A DNA stretch of 64,000 bases. It comes from Cymodocea nodosa (Eukaryota > Streptophyta > Magnoliopsida > Alismatales > Cymodoceaceae). Positions 16,815 to 34,290 of the stretch are shown in pieces. The stretch covers positions 24,627,501 to 24,691,500 of the forward strand of contig CM072336.1 of assembly GCA_036874045.1 (NCBI GenBank), in the 5' to 3' direction. The stretch's first letter is position 1. The number at the start of each line of letters is the position of its first letter. A program made the position numbers and the translations under genes. Below the pieces are notes generated by a model. The model searched no databases, was not told where the DNA came from, and worked only from the letters and a program-made list of their open reading frames with translations.

Positions 16815-16995
16815 GATGTGGTCCGTTCAAAGCATTGAACGGAGGGAGAGGACCGAGCGCGGACGTGTTGCAGTCGTAGAAGAAGGTCAGGTTTACGACC
16901 TCGGACGTGTAGTTCAGTCACGTTGGTGGGGTAGGCTGCGGTGGACGTCGCTAGCGCGTCGGCGTTGACGACCGTGACCGAGGAATCGGCAGTGG
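16815..16995 (-). pseudogene. GUB_WAK-type ectodomain fragment
   Basis: Minus-strand translation gives VTVVNADALATSTAAYPTNV and then, after a one-base frame change near 16915, SEVVNLTFFYDCNTSALGPL. This matches the V-VNLTFF-CN segment of the galacturonan-binding GUB_WAK ectodomain seen at 32270-32300 (VVVNLTFFFGCN). Only the middle of the domain is present and the frame is broken. It is flanked by spacer-repeat sequence on its left and right, typical of the fragments in this cluster. Confidence 0.65.
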
Positions 16996-17479
16996 ATCGT
17001 GTACGTTCCTCGATCGAGTGGTTGCATGCGAGGAATCTGCAGTGGATCACGGGAAGGATGTCGTGGGGAGACCACACGTCGTTGTCGGCTCGTGGAAAAA
17101 CTTGATGTGGACAAAATATATGAAATTCCTTCGAAGAAAATGCAACAAAAAGCCATCAGTCCGCATTGCGTACGCGCAAATGAAGTGCGAAGGGCACGAC
17201 AAAACCATGAACCGGGAAGATGGAGGGGAAATGGCCTGCATTTTGTTTACGGTAGTAGGATGTTCACCTCACCGTCAACGTCAATCTATAAATGAGACCG
17301 TTCTACAACAATAAAATATAAATAAGATATATTATCGTTATTATATATTTCATTCATTATAATTAGATTTTAGAAAAAAAAAATTAACTATTTTTAGAAG
17401 AATAAATCTTTTTCATAATATTCAAAATATTATTTCTAATATTATAGACATTTTTGAACTTTTTAAAATTAAAGAAAAA
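16996..17479. repeat. Cluster spacer-repeat copy
   Basis: 16996-17310 is nearly the same as 4085-4385, including the core gaaaaacttgatgtggaca / gaaattccttcgaagaaaatg and the end tctataaatgagaccg. The short frames seen in it are not the same between copies. 17310-17480 is AT-rich. Confidence 0.55.
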
Positions 17480-18510
17480 ATAGGTAATATTATTTTTCAC
17501 AATGCTTCTAATAACAATATAATAATTCTCATATTTAAAAATAGTTTGACTTCACTAAATAATTTTATTTTACTTTATTTTATCAAAGATGTATATGTTA
17601 TTATGTAATTAATTATATAGTTGAAGTTGATGTCGAAGAAATAAAACCTTTTATTAAAAATATTATAATTACATTAGCTTATATTACATGTAACTTATAT
17701 AGACGCCAATAAGAATTTAATCATATACATACTTCACTTAACTTATTATATAAGTCATTTAGCTGACAAATGAAATTCTTTGTATTTAATATTAAAAAAA
17801 TATTTGTTTAAAAAAGAACTTATAAGAAGTTATTATAACAGTAAAAATTAATGATAATACAATACCTTTAAATGAAAATGATTTTGCAATTATTAATGAT
17901 TTTGTTGAATTTTAAAAGCCATTATATAATGTAATTGAACATTTATCTAAAGTATATTATTCCACTTCTATTTACGTAATATATCATTTATATAATATTA
18001 CAGGGGTTTTTAATAATTATTACAATTATCTATTTTTACACCAATAATTCTAAAAATAATTTTTTTTAAGTATTAAAATGATATACCTCTTTTATATACA
18101 TTAATTACATATTCAGATCTTAAGATTAAAATAAAAGTTGATAGAAAAATATTAATTGTCATCCAAAAGTATTTAAATATAGAATTTAATGTAATTATTA
18201 AAAATATAGAAGAAAATTTAAATAACATGTTTAATTTATATGTTGTAAAGTATAGATTACAACAAACACAATAACATTCATCTTACTTAACCAAACTATC
18301 ATCATCATATGATTTGAGCTTATTTGTTGAAAATTATAATGAAACTTATATATCAATAAGTTGATAAGAATTAATTAATTTTAATAATACTATTTGTACT
18401 TATTTAGTGAGAAAAAATCTAAATGTTATGAATTTTGATGTAATTGATCGATAGAAAACCCAAAAAAATATATTTCATATTCGACAATCATTGAATTGAA
18501 TTCCAATTGT
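17480..18510 (+). mobile_element. Decayed hAT-type transposase relic
   Basis: Very AT-rich plus-strand sequence in which translation with several stops and frame changes gives hAT-like pieces in order: ISFIYNITGVFNNYYNYLF-like middle part, IEENLNNMFNLYVVKYRLQQ (about 18207-18265), ELINFNNTICTYLVRKNLN and VMNFDVIDRKTQKNIFHI with a stop inside (about 18365-18490). The last piece resembles the conserved FD-(I/L)-x-WWK segment of hAT dimerisation domains. Terminal inverted repeats were not found. A second relic with the following part of the domain lies at 34910-35395. Confidence 0.6.
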
Positions 18511-18651
18511 ATTACATGATTGTGTAACAACTATGATATATATATATATATCATCAATTAACATTTTTTCTAAAAATACAGTTGTGTCACATGGTCGGTT
18601 ACGGCGATAAGTAGTGGTCGACATGGCTCTTAATTTAGAAAGCACATGTAC

Positions 18652-21600
18652 TTACCTCCCTTCCACATTTGTGTTCGTTAGCTCATTGATAGAGAACAAT
18701 GATTGAGATATCTTAAGTCTAGGGTTTTGGGCAATGCCATCCACCACAACTGTGAAGGTTGGTTGCCTTGGTCGGCGACCCAACGGAATTAATAGATTCT
18801 CCAACATATGAACCACCCATGACATTGTTGGCCTGTCATTTGCAGAATCTTGGACACAAAGCAATGCCACATGCAGGCACCGCAACACTTCATTCATCTC
18901 GCAAACACCAACCATCGAAGGGTCTACAAGCTCCACTTGTCGGTCGTCCTCCCAGAGCTGCCATGCCTGCAACATATATATCAAGGTGGTGGCGGTGCCA
19001 TGCATGGGATATATATGTTTGTATACACAAGTACATATATATATATATATATAAAGAGAGAGAAAGGCATATAGATAAATAGGTGGAGAGAGGGAGAGAG
19101 AGGGGGGGGAGGGCTTACATAGGAGGGGAGGGTTAGGAAGGAAGAGCAATGGAAGCTAGTTATCTTTTTCCCGCTCAGTATTTCCAATACCAGGACCCCA
19201 TAGCTGTAGACATCTGACTTCATTGAGAAGTGACATTTCAAGACGTACTCTGGCGACATGTATCCACTACAATCAAACATTTATATTCACAAGATTAGCA
19301 AAGATTATTGTTTACTTGATTATGGTAGTTTTTGCGTTCGACATTGTCTTTAAACAAATAAGCTATTAAACATTACTGTCTTGTAACAAAGGTTGATTTA
19401 TTTCTACGTAAGGTAGATCTGTACTTGTTATTCAACATGCATGTCTTGTTTTGTACAATTTAATTACCAAGATTCAAATCTTAATAAATGCGAAAACCAC
19501 AACCAACATTAGCTACAAAAAGGAACGAAGATGGTGTGCTTACTATGTTCCAACTACCCTAGTGGTGTTTGCCTCATTTTGATCGCCCCCAAATATTCGT
19601 GCCATGCCAAAGTCCGAGATCTTTGGGTTCATGTCTTCGTCTAACAAGATGTTGCCTGCCTTCAAGTCTCGATGGATGATTCTCAACCTTGAGTCTTCAT
19701 GAAGATAAAGAATACCTTTGGCAATCCCCTTGATGATGTTGAATCGCTTATTCCAATTGAATAACATTCTTTTTTCATTACCTTCCAACACAAATGTCTT
19801 TTTAGTTTAATAATAATAACTAGTCATGTAAGTCTTTCAAGAGCAAAGACACAACTTGAATTATATATATATATATATGTAGAAGAATGATTAAAAGATT
19901 CCTAAAGGTGTTTTTTATAAATACATGATAACCATACGAATTTTAACATTAGATGAGTATAAATACATGGTAAAAAAATTTACTTAAATTGAATAAATGT
20001 TGCATCTTGTCTAGCTATTCCACAAATGATTTTCATATCAAAATTCTTAGTGAATATAACTTAATTTAAATTGAAATTTTAATACATAGTAAATTGTGCT
20101 ATAGATTAACAAATTATATAATTACATCTTTCTTATTTCTTTAAAAAATATAAAATAAAAGGTACTTTTAGAAAAAAAATTTAAAGATACTTTGTTTAAT
20201 GTGAGTTCTTCTTGATCTTTAATATCCCCTCAGAATGAGAAATGTATCTCAATATATATATATATTATGCATGTTGAAGTATATATTGTGTATTTGTGCG
20301 TCAAGAGATCTCTTAAGGATTAACAACTAATTTTGTGTTTTCCACCTTCTCATAAAAATAATGTCTTATGTACATCATATCGATCACATCAAACATATCA
20401 AATATATATCTAGACAAATCAAATTTTATTATCATTTATAAATGAATGTACAAATTGATGTTGTATAATGTTTTATTTTTGATACTTATATTTTATATCT
20501 AAAATCTTTTGATTTGATTTTTTAGATATTTATGTTTTATATCCAATACATTTGCTTTTACTTTAGATAATTATATTTTATATCTAATATATTTTGATTT
20601 TGATTCCAAGATATTTATATTTTATATCCAAGATATTTGGCTTTATATTTCAGATACTTATATTTTATATCTAAGATACTTTAATGTCAGATCTAAGTTA
20701 TTTGGATTTAAAAAAAAATTATTCTAAACATTTTATATCTATAGTTATTCTAACTTTAAATATCTATAGTTAATATCTAAAACATTATAACTTTATTGTA
20801 GATATTTATATCTATATTACTTAATGTTATGAATTTTTAAAATTTTAATTTATTTATTTTCTACTATGTTATTATATTTTTTCATTTGTTTCCATCCTTT
20901 CATATTTTTAATTATATATATATATATATATTACCATCAACATACTTCTAACCATACCTTTTGCTAAATTAAAGATCCACATTTTGAGCATAAGGTATAA
21001 ATATGATAGAAAAAGAAAATACATACCGAACAATACTGAATCTAAGCTTCCATTTGGCAAGAACTCGTAGATTAATATCTTCTCTATTCCTTGTATACAA
21101 CAACCCAAGAGTCTTACTAGATTCCTATGCTGAAGCTTTGCAATCATCATCACCTCATTCTTGAACTCTTGCAATCCTTGTCTTGAAACTTTAGAAAGTC
21201 TCTTTACAGCAATCTGTGACTCATTTTTGAGCTTTCCCTATGAACATGATGAATAATTAGTAGTGGTATTGATCAAAAGTAGATAATATAATTCTTCTCA
21301 ATTTATATAACTTATACAAGAAAAGAAACTACTAGTTAAAATCCATATGGAATTATTACCAATATCAAAAGAACAATCGTATAGTGGTCGTATTGTAGTT
21401 TAGGCTCACCATCCCTCATGTTTCTACTAGCTAATGCTTTAGTGTAAACATTAATCATGAATGGTGTAGTTCAACTCCCAATGTATTACAAACATAGATA
21501 CTACATTATTAAAGAAATGAAAATTCCAAGTAATTCAAGAGATGTTTAATTTGTGGAAATTAGCATAGACTAACTACAATATTTCCATTGATGAATGGTA

Positions 21601-24533
21601 GTCATATTTACAATTTTTTCTAAAATTTGTATACAAAATAATTAACAAGGACGAATTAATTAATACCCAACTTTAATTAACTTAATAGACTCAGGTTGTG
21701 TAAACTAATCCAACTGTAATAACTTAAGGTGCACTTGATAGAGGTGTTGGAGCACGCCTTTGCCTTGGAATGCATGCCAAGAGCACATCTTAAACAAACG
21801 GACCAACTCTTCGTCAAGGCTAGAAGCGTTAGAGCTCAAGCAACAGCCAATACAATGTATTTTTGGGCATTGTATCCTCCTAGCTTCCTAAAGGTGTTGC
21901 TAATTGAAAGTCCAGAATACCCTTCATGTCTCTGCCTTTGCCTCTACTCTTACGACTTTCACCCGATTTGTGTTACCTCTACACCTCCACCTTTGCTTAA
22001 AGAGATTGGATTTACAAAAGACATAGAAATATAGGTATATGTCATGTTGAAGTTTGAGAAACAAGTTACCCGAGAAAACTTTCTAAAAATAGAACTAGAT
22101 TCAGTGAAAGTCCAATAATTAGAAATGATCTTTACAAAATGGACAAGTACATGAACGATATGAAGACTTAGTTATATGCGTGAATATCTAAAAATTAGAA
22201 AACTTTAATGTTTGATGTTACTATTTAGATATTTAGATGCATATGAAATTTGATATGTATGTTTCAAGCAAACAATATTTAGCATCTATATTTATTTATA
22301 CAATATTTAGATATTTTGATACATCATATTTATTAAAATACAAATAACAAGGGTATAATCATCAAAAGATATAGCATTAGTTTAAAAAAATAAAAATAAA
22401 AATTGAGAAATTATTAGTCCCAACTAAATGACTTTTAAGAGCTTCTCAAGAGTTGGAAATGGTACTACCAAATACAACATTAGTTTACTAATAGGACAAC
22501 ACTCCAAACTTCCATTAGTTAAAGTTCCAATCTAGTGGAGCTCAAAATTTAAATCCTAATGACAATATGTTCTTATTAATTTCAAAAAAAAGCATGGACT
22601 AATTAATACCTTATCTCTTTGATAATGAAAAATAATTTTATTATTCTTAATATTCCATTATCTGACAATAATATAAAATGATTGTAACATACAACTCATA
22701 TGTATTTTTTAGATCATTTTTAAGATAGTGATTTTTTATGAACAAAATAAATGAATACCTTGTAGACGATGCCGAAGCCGCCTCGTCCGACCCTATTGCT
22801 GTCGCTGAAGTTGCCGGTGGCAGCCACCAGCAGTTCGAACTCAAAGAAGGGCAACTCCGCGCCTTCTTTCTTCAAGTCCTCTTCTCCGAGTTCACCCGAG
22901 CTTGCCCGGTACTTCCTTGCTTCACCGGAAGTTACGTCCTCCTCCTCCTCCTTGGTGGGTCCTGATCGAGAAAACCCGATCATCAATTCACACACGGAAG
23001 GAGCAAGTCATGGTCTGCAACTCATCTCTCCGGCAGGTTAATTACCTTTCCTCTTCTTGCGGTTGCTCTTGAAGAAGCAGCAGAGGAGTGAAGCAAAGAA
23101 AAGAGCGGTTGAAACAGAGATGATTACCACGAGGATGATGGTCTTGGTCTTGGTCCGGCTGCCTGCATTTGTTTCGGATTCCAGGGAATCGAGAGAAGAA
23201 GAAAACCAAGGATTCGATGGAGAGGAGATGGAACAGACCAATCTCGGCACCAGTTCACAAGAAACACAAGGTCCACCTATTCACCAGTCACACACAAGGA
23301 CAGATCTTCTTCCTCCCATCTTCTCAACTGTTCCCGAGTTAGTAAAGCAGAACACCTATTGAGTAAGAATGCACTTCCGATCACGATCTCCCGGTTCCAC
23401 CCTGATCACAAGGGTCGGATGTACGCGCGTATTTCCCCTCTCCTTACTCCTCTCCCACGGCTCCGATGGACCCATCCTCTCACCTTTTCTCTCTCTTCTC
23501 CTCTTCCGCTTGATGGACCCGCCGCCTCTTACCTCACCTTTTTTCTCTTGCAAGGACCTTGGTCTTCCATGCTCACTACTTAAGACACTCGACCCACTTT
23601 GCAATTTTACATGGTTATTGCACAGACAACGTTTGAAAATGTTCACCCCAAGGGATTGAATGAGACAGACATAAGAAAGCTGAAATCTACCATCAGGAGT
23701 AATCCAACTAGACGAGAGAGATCGATTCGGGGAGCCTCACCATGATGACAAGAGCGTTCTCGGTGGTGACCATCCCTGCAGTAGCAGACGTCTGCGCCGT
23801 TGCTGAAACCACAAAAGCCGCCGGATCCCTCGCACTCCTTGCAGAATTTGATATCTGGTTTTTTCCACTGCAACTGAAAACCCCGATGCAGGGCATTCCC
23901 AAACTCCTCGGCGAAGTTGTGCTGCAACCGAAACGCCTGTTCCACCCTCTGCTTGTCCACCGGAGCCATCACTATCATCTGACAAGAACCCGACAGATTC
24001 TTCTTGTACGCCTTGTCGGCGACCGCCCAGTCCCGAATTACATACGATCCTAGGTTCCAGAATTCCTTGAGGCAGGTGATGGGTTTCATGGTGGAGAGGT
24101 GGCGTGTACAATTGAAGAAGAAGGTGATGTTTGAGGTGGAAGGAGCGTACTGGAATACACCTCGGTGGGCACCGTCGAACGTCAGGTTTTGTGTGACCCA
24201 TGGGCAATATTTTTCTTCCACGTGGGCGTCGACGAGTGAGATCGTCCTGTTGGATGTGTCGATCTTCGTCACTGTGTAGTTATTAAAATTGGTTAGCAAC
24301 GTCGGGGATCCGCTCTTGCAGGTGAGACCCATGGACCGGTAACCGCAGTAGGTCTCCGAGAGATTTACGCCGTCTTGATGCCAGAAGGGATAGGAGATAT
24401 TTATGCCTTTTCCGCACCTGTAAGGCGTGCAACCGGGAACTGCAGTTGAGGCGGCGGAGAAGACTGAAACAAAGAGGAGGAGGAGGAGGAGGAGGAGAAG
24501 AAGGGGGAGGACGCGAAGGAGAAGAGGCGGCAA
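18652..24533 (-). CDS. GUB_WAK ectodomain receptor-like Ser/Thr kinase (674 aa)
   Basis: Exons on the minus strand: 24533-23741, 23162-23046, 22961-22759, 21237-21027, 19781-19544, 19266-19119, 18966-18652 (2025 bases, TAA at 18652-18654). Residues 1-30: Leu-rich signal peptide. About 34-260: galacturonan-binding wall-associated domain with [19 protein letters not shown] and the C-terminal WAK-assoc cysteines ([19 protein letters not shown]). Residues 265-303 hold the membrane helix ([20 protein letters not shown]) and a basic stop-transfer stretch. Kinase about 345-620: [37 protein letters not shown]. All key residues are present, so an active RD kinase is expected at the plasma membrane. 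Such ectodomains usually sit on LRK10L/WAK kinases, but this kinase is of the S-domain/CRK-like type shared by the whole cluster. Exon 3 is 48 bases longer than in the 155-base relatives. All splice sites keep frame. Ligand unknown; cell-wall pectin sensing or defence is only a family-level guess. Confidence 0.85.
20470..20830. repeat. AT-rich tandem repeat in intron 4
   Basis: A unit of about 55-60 bases built on gatatttatattttatatc plus taaaatatttgattttg recurs about six times (20478-20700), with decayed copies to 20830. It lies in the large intron 4 of the RLK at 18652-24533. A related repeat occurs at 35640-36050 next to the orphan exon 4, so intron and exon were copied together. Confidence 0.65.
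21725..22500. other. Probable insertion in intron 3 of the GUB_WAK RLK
   Basis: Intron 3 of this gene follows the other cluster genes up to about 21725 (aactgtaataacttaa) and again from about 22500 (acaccactccaaactt / aaatcctaatgacaatatg). The sequence between has no counterpart in the other copies. It has a 101-codon plus-strand frame (21729-22031) without recognisable domains, then AT-rich sequence. I could not find clear inverted ends, so the type of insertion is open. Confidence 0.4.
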
Positions 24534-25920
24534 AGGGGCGGGGTGGAGAATAATGGATGGATTGGTTATCGGCCTTTTAACATTGGCCGTTGGATGGCAA
24601 GGGAATATTGGAAGTGGCGGATGGTTTCATCCCCATTTTTAAAATTTTTAATTTTCATCAAGTTCAAAAACTCACGGCTAAGCTAATATGCCATTCAGAT
24701 GCACTCTCGTGGTTACTTTCGTGGAGTATATTATTACGCGACGTCAACATCGTTGACTGACCATAGGTTGGAAAAACATGCAGCCGTGGACTACGAAAGT
24801 AGGGTTACAGAGCAGGCGGATGCGTCCTAACTTGTGAAAAACTTGTTAAAAACGACAAAATATACCAAGAAATTGTGTTACACTTCGTATATTTTAAATA
24901 CCTTCTGAGCTGTCAGAGTTGTATAATTGCACCAAGAGGACCAAATTATACTTATATTATGAAAATTGTTTATATATAGATGCTTTAATATATATTGTTG
25001 GATCATTAGGTTTGTTAATGTAAGATCTGGGCTAATTAAGCTTCTCCAACACATGTATATGCTAGTGATTGAAGCAGTTGGCACATGTATATGCCCTAAT
25101 ATATATTGTTTGGCAATTTTTTCCCTTCGAAAAGAGACAAAATATATGAAATTCCTTGTAAGAAAATTGAAAGAAAAAACCACAAAAGTCACTGACAATG
25201 GTCGGGATGAAGGTATGTGCTTAATGTTCGTAATTTTAGGGAAAAATGTTAGTAAGAGAGAATAATGAAGTATTTTAGAGACAAAACAATAGTAAATAAG
25301 GCTCACATGATACTTGATGGTTATGTTTATTTAATTTCAGATATTTCTGCTACAATTAGATTCAATATCTACATAGTCAATGTTGATATTTATAATAAGA
25401 TGGTAGAAATATTACCTATATCATAAAGTACAACTCAGATATCTATTTCAAATATGTATAGTAGAAGATTTTAACGATAAAAAATGAAGTGATGAATACA
25501 TTAAGTTATTTATGGAAGTAAAGACACCTAGATCACCTTACAAACATCACAATATGAATAGTTATTTATATCCTATAGAATTTAAATTTCATCATTGTTC
25601 AAATTTTATAGTATTTAAATTTTAATTACACAAATAAACGTTAAGTTTCAATCATGATGCACTCAAAATTATCATTATCAAAAAAATTAATGATTCTCAG
25701 CAAAATTCATATCCTAATGTGAATATGTTATTATATATTAATTTCAAAAAAAAGGAGTAATTAATACCTTCAATTTCTTTGATAACGGAAAACTAAAACT
25801 TTCCATTGTTGATATTCCATTTTCTGATAATAATATAAAATAATTGTCGCATACAACTCAGATATATCGTTTAGTTCATTTTTTACAATATTGATTTTTT
25901 ATGAACTAAATAAATAAATA
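24534..25920. other. Intergenic: RLK 5' flank, spacer-repeat copy, AT-rich stretch
   Basis: 24820-25260 is a spacer-repeat copy (acttgtgaaaaacttgtta ... acgacaaaatataccaag; agatctgggctaattaagc). 25133-25680 is duplicated at 37810-38365 and marks the left edge of the larger duplication. 25640-25920 is intron-3-like sequence leading to the S-domain relic. No coding exon seen. Confidence 0.45.
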
Positions 25921-26400
25921 CCATAAATACACGACGCCAAAGCCGCCTTGTCCAATCCTGTTGCTTTCGCTGAAGCCGCCGGTCGTGGCCACCAACAGTC
26001 CGAACTCATAGAAGTCCAATCCTGTTGCTTGCTTGAACTCCGCCGCCGCCTCCTCCTCCTCCTCCTCCTCCTTGGTGGGTCCTGATCGAGAAAACCAGAT
26101 CATAAGATCACCTGCAAAAGATTCAAATCATGGGCCTCTGTGGTAATGGCGACGGTCCCATTCCGTCCGGTTCTTCGGCTCGAATCCTTCCAGACACCTG
26201 CAGTTGGCGAGGTGGTGCTGTCGCAGACCCCGAATTAGCCACAGAATGCGTTGTGATCACAGATACTCGATGGTACAGCGTACAGCTCCACTCATTTCTT
26301 GAGGCCATCCATCCACTGCAGCACTTGGATGATGCCGGTGTGGTTCAGGCCTCCCATCGCCGGTGTGGTTCAGGACTCCCATCGCCGGTGTGGTCCAAGT
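25921..26400 (-). pseudogene. S-domain RLK relic: exon 3 fused to middle of exon 1
   Basis: On the minus strand 25925-26083 encodes [17 protein letters not shown] and [13 protein letters not shown] (exon 3; the usual AAG|gt donor is lost). 26130-26310 encodes part of the S-domain exon 1 (CRC..CLEGFEPKNRTEWDR region, with GEFGVCD-like TGC CGA in another frame). 26320-26400 is the NHTG..QVLQWMDG part with small tandem copies of tggttcaggcctcccatcgc. The membrane exon is deleted, and exon 1 lacks its lectin and PAN ends. Broken beyond function. The same relic is present at 38366-38815. Confidence 0.75.
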
Positions 26401-26678
26401 CATTTAAAAAGAGATACTTGTCTAACTCGATTGAGGGGAATTCATTTTATTATTTCATGACCAGCGGCACAACCGTCTTAGAACGAATGCACGTACGAGG
26501 CGCCAAATTAAATAGTGTTTATAATGGAATTGAGTTAAAAACAAGTACACATCAGCATTAGCACATATCACATATACTCCTCCCCGAAGACGGACCTTGA
26601 AATCAACCTTAACATCGATTTATCTTATAACGTGACACAGTCATGATATATACGATATTAACGTGGTATAACACATAG

Positions 26679-27630
26679 GGGGGGTTTGTGCACTTTGAAT
26701 TTTAATTCTGCAGAATTTGAATTCTAACGGAATTTGAATTCTACAGAATTTGACAGAAAGAATTCAAAATCTAGGTGTTTGTGCACGTTCAGGAATTTGA
26801 CGGAAATTGAATTCCAGGTGTTTGTGCACATGACAGAATTGGAGGGAATTGAATAAAATTGATTTTTAATAAAATTAAGTATTAACTTAAAATAATTAGT
26901 GAAAATGTAATTAATTTATTAATGAATTGTTGACATTAATAAATGAATATATTATTAAAATAAATGTTTATATATCATTTATCATTATATAAAATAAATC
27001 AAAAATTACAAAAATTGATAACTTTTTAGTTATAATACATGTTTAAAACAACAAAAGGTTAATTATAAATTTTATATTCCTTGTAATGTAATAATAAATA
27101 ACTTTTATAAAAATATAATTATTATGAAGTGAATAAATGAAAGTAAATAATAAATAATTATTGAAATACTTTGATTATAAAAAAATATAATTCTAAACAT
27201 TTTTTAGCCATAAATGACTTTTAAGACTTCGTTTGTGTTAGCCACAAAAAGTTAAGAAAATTATATAGTTTTTGAAAATTTGATATTATATATTACATAA
27301 TATAATATAATAAATAAAATAATAATAATAATTGAATTAAATAATATTTATGATTTTAATATTATAAAATTAAATAATATTATAATAATAAAATAATTAA
27401 TATTTTTATTTTTAATAAACAAATATTAAAATAATTAATTAAATAAAAAATATTAACAATATATACTTCAACAAGGAAGGGTAAGCGTCCAACGATCTTT
27501 TGGAAAATGAATTCCCAACCTTTACACATGATTGGAATTTGAATTCCAAAATGCACAAACACTTCATGACTCGGAATCTAACGGAAAAAATTTTAAATTC
27601 CGTCAGATTCCAAGTGCACAAACCCCCCCC
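26679..27630. mobile_element. Terminal-inverted-repeat DNA element (~0.95 kb), non-autonomous
   Basis: It starts with a G run then tttgtgcactttgaat and ends with attccaagtgcacaaa then a C run, a terminal inverted repeat of about 19 bases. Flanks are catag on both sides (ambiguous by one base; target duplication of 4-5 bases). The paralogous site at 39078-39090 reads cacctagagtc without the insert, so the empty site is known. The tttgtgca motif recurs inside near both ends (26780, 26820, 27545). The interior is AT-rich with no transposase. MITE-like; superfamily not settled, because the ends fit none of the families I know closely. Confidence 0.8.
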
Positions 27631-27859
27631 CATAGAGTCATATATATCACATTTGTGAAACGATCATATGTAAAGTATGTAGCTGCCACACAACCATTGA
27701 AATGAATTCCAATTGTATTACATGATTGTGAAACAACTACGTTATATATATATATCGTCAATTGACATTTTTTCTAAAAATACAATTGTGTCACATGGTC
27801 GGTTATGGCGATAGGCAATGGCCAACATGGCTCTTGATTTAGAAAGCACATGTTCGTAC

Positions 27860-32680
<4,821 letters not shown>

Positions 32681-33919
32681 GGCCGACTTGGAGAGCAGAA
32701 ATGAGAAATTGAACCAGGAAGAAGAAGAAGAAGAAGAAGAAGAAGTAGAACTGGAAGAATAATGGTGGGATTTCTCACATAAAAAGTTTTTGATTATATA
32801 TTAATACGTATTGATTGTAGGTGTCATGATTTAATAATATGGGATGATTTTAATTTCAAGTTATTAAATTATGATTTTGAATAAGTATTCATTTTCAATT
32901 AAATCATATATCTGAATATCAATAGTTGAGAGTCGTTGCTTCAGATTTTATTTACCTTAAATTTATTTTTCAGATATAACTCAAATCAAACATTTTGAAA
33001 GTAACTAAAAGTTTAAAAATATAGTTACAATTTAATACCAACAGTTCTTCAAAAAAAAAAAAAAAAATCTGTTTAAAATTCGTAAAAAGGTTAAAAAAAC
33101 ATGACTATATGTGTAATTAGGATTTTGCCATTTAAGATTCTTCAGTATTGAGATTTTCCAAATAATTAATCATAGTCAAATATTTGTGGCATGGTCAAAT
33201 TTGTCTAAAATATCTTCTATTTTGAACAATAGTTTGTATGTACTTGATTAATTTTACGAGAATTGAAAATTTGAAAATACTAAATTTTTACATCAGATTT
33301 TGCTTGCTTAATTATATATTAATTAGAATCAAAACCAAACGAATGGTATTCAAAATCTATAGGTGTTGAGAAATTTAAATTACTCGTACAATTTTAATTT
33401 TATCACTCCTGAAAACCGCGTCCAAATTAATAATAACTGAGAGTCATTAGTTTTAAATTTCTACTGCCCATGCCATCTTATTTTTCTTTTTCCTCTTACA
33501 GATGTACGTAACTCATTCTCGCGACTAAAGAAACACAGATTGGAAGTATTAATTTATTGATTTGTTAATATCTCGACCGCGTAGAGCACGACCGAAAACC
33601 ACCGCAGACCAGGAAGGGTGGAAGGTAACATTAGGGGTGTACTGGGCCCCACACGAAGAACGACCGGATGGGACGAACCACCACGAGTGGAACCGAATGA
33701 GTCAAAACCAAGATTGCGTTCGTCCTCGATCAATGCCCTTACGATTTTTCCATATACTTCACTCAAAAATATAAAAAATACTTTAAACATCGATCTGGTA
33801 CACTTATTCAAAATCTTTCGTAAAAATAACAACATTAGATAACTTAAACCAATAAATAATACCTTTATTGCTTTTATTTCTTAAAAACCAAGGTGCGTAT
33901 CAAGTCAATGAATTGGGGT
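32681..33919. other. 5' flank and AT-rich intergenic sequence
   Basis: 32719-32749 holds a GAA trinucleotide run in the probable leader. 32780-33560 is AT-rich and repeated at 46560-47350. 33560-33800 contains short frames related in part to 47380-47560 (gcccacacgaagaac versus gggcccacaagaagaac), which I regard as spacer. No exon supported. Confidence 0.45.
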
Positions 33920-34290
33920 GGGGTGGGGCCTATTAGTCTTATTAATAATTCAGCAAAAATCTTTTCTAAAGGCCTTACCAATAAACTCAATCTTGTCTTA
34001 AATAATATTAGCTTGTCTTTCTAAAAGGAAGAGTTCTTCGTTCGAGACTATTTAATTGCTGCTCGGAAAGCTATTCATTACTTCCGTCAAAACAAAATCA
34101 GGGGCCTCATGATAAAACTGGATTTCGGAAAAGCCATTGCTGAAGTAAATTGAAATTTTCTTTTGGATTGGTTAAAAGGCATGGATCTTGGCAACAAATG
34201 AATTTCCTGGACTCACATGTGTGTATTTCTTCTACCTCCCATTCTATTCTTCTTAACGAAACCTTCAAAGGTAAGGTGACTTCATCCTTA
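33920..34290 (+). mobile_element. LINE reverse transcriptase fragment
   Basis: Plus-strand translation, with a few stops and frame changes, gives ISLINNSAKIFSKGLTNKLN, VRDYLIAARKAIHYFRQNKI, RGLMIKLDFGKAIAEVNNFL (stop inside), DLGNKISWTHMCVF and ETFKGKVTSS. This is the order of the central L1-type LINE reverse transcriptase: the palm motif K-x-DF-x-KA with its catalytic Asp, and the following motif with I-x-G-x-x-x-G replaced by NETFKGKV. Only this part is present, truncated at both ends. Confidence 0.8.

Noticed and set aside
21729..22031. 101-codon plus-strand frame in intron 3
   Set aside because: Within a probable insertion, no recognisable domain, no copy elsewhere in the window; kept only as part of the insertion note.
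23356..23659. Frames on both strands in intron 1 of the GUB_WAK RLK
   Set aside because: No domain, no conservation in the other copies and CT-rich composition; treated as intron.
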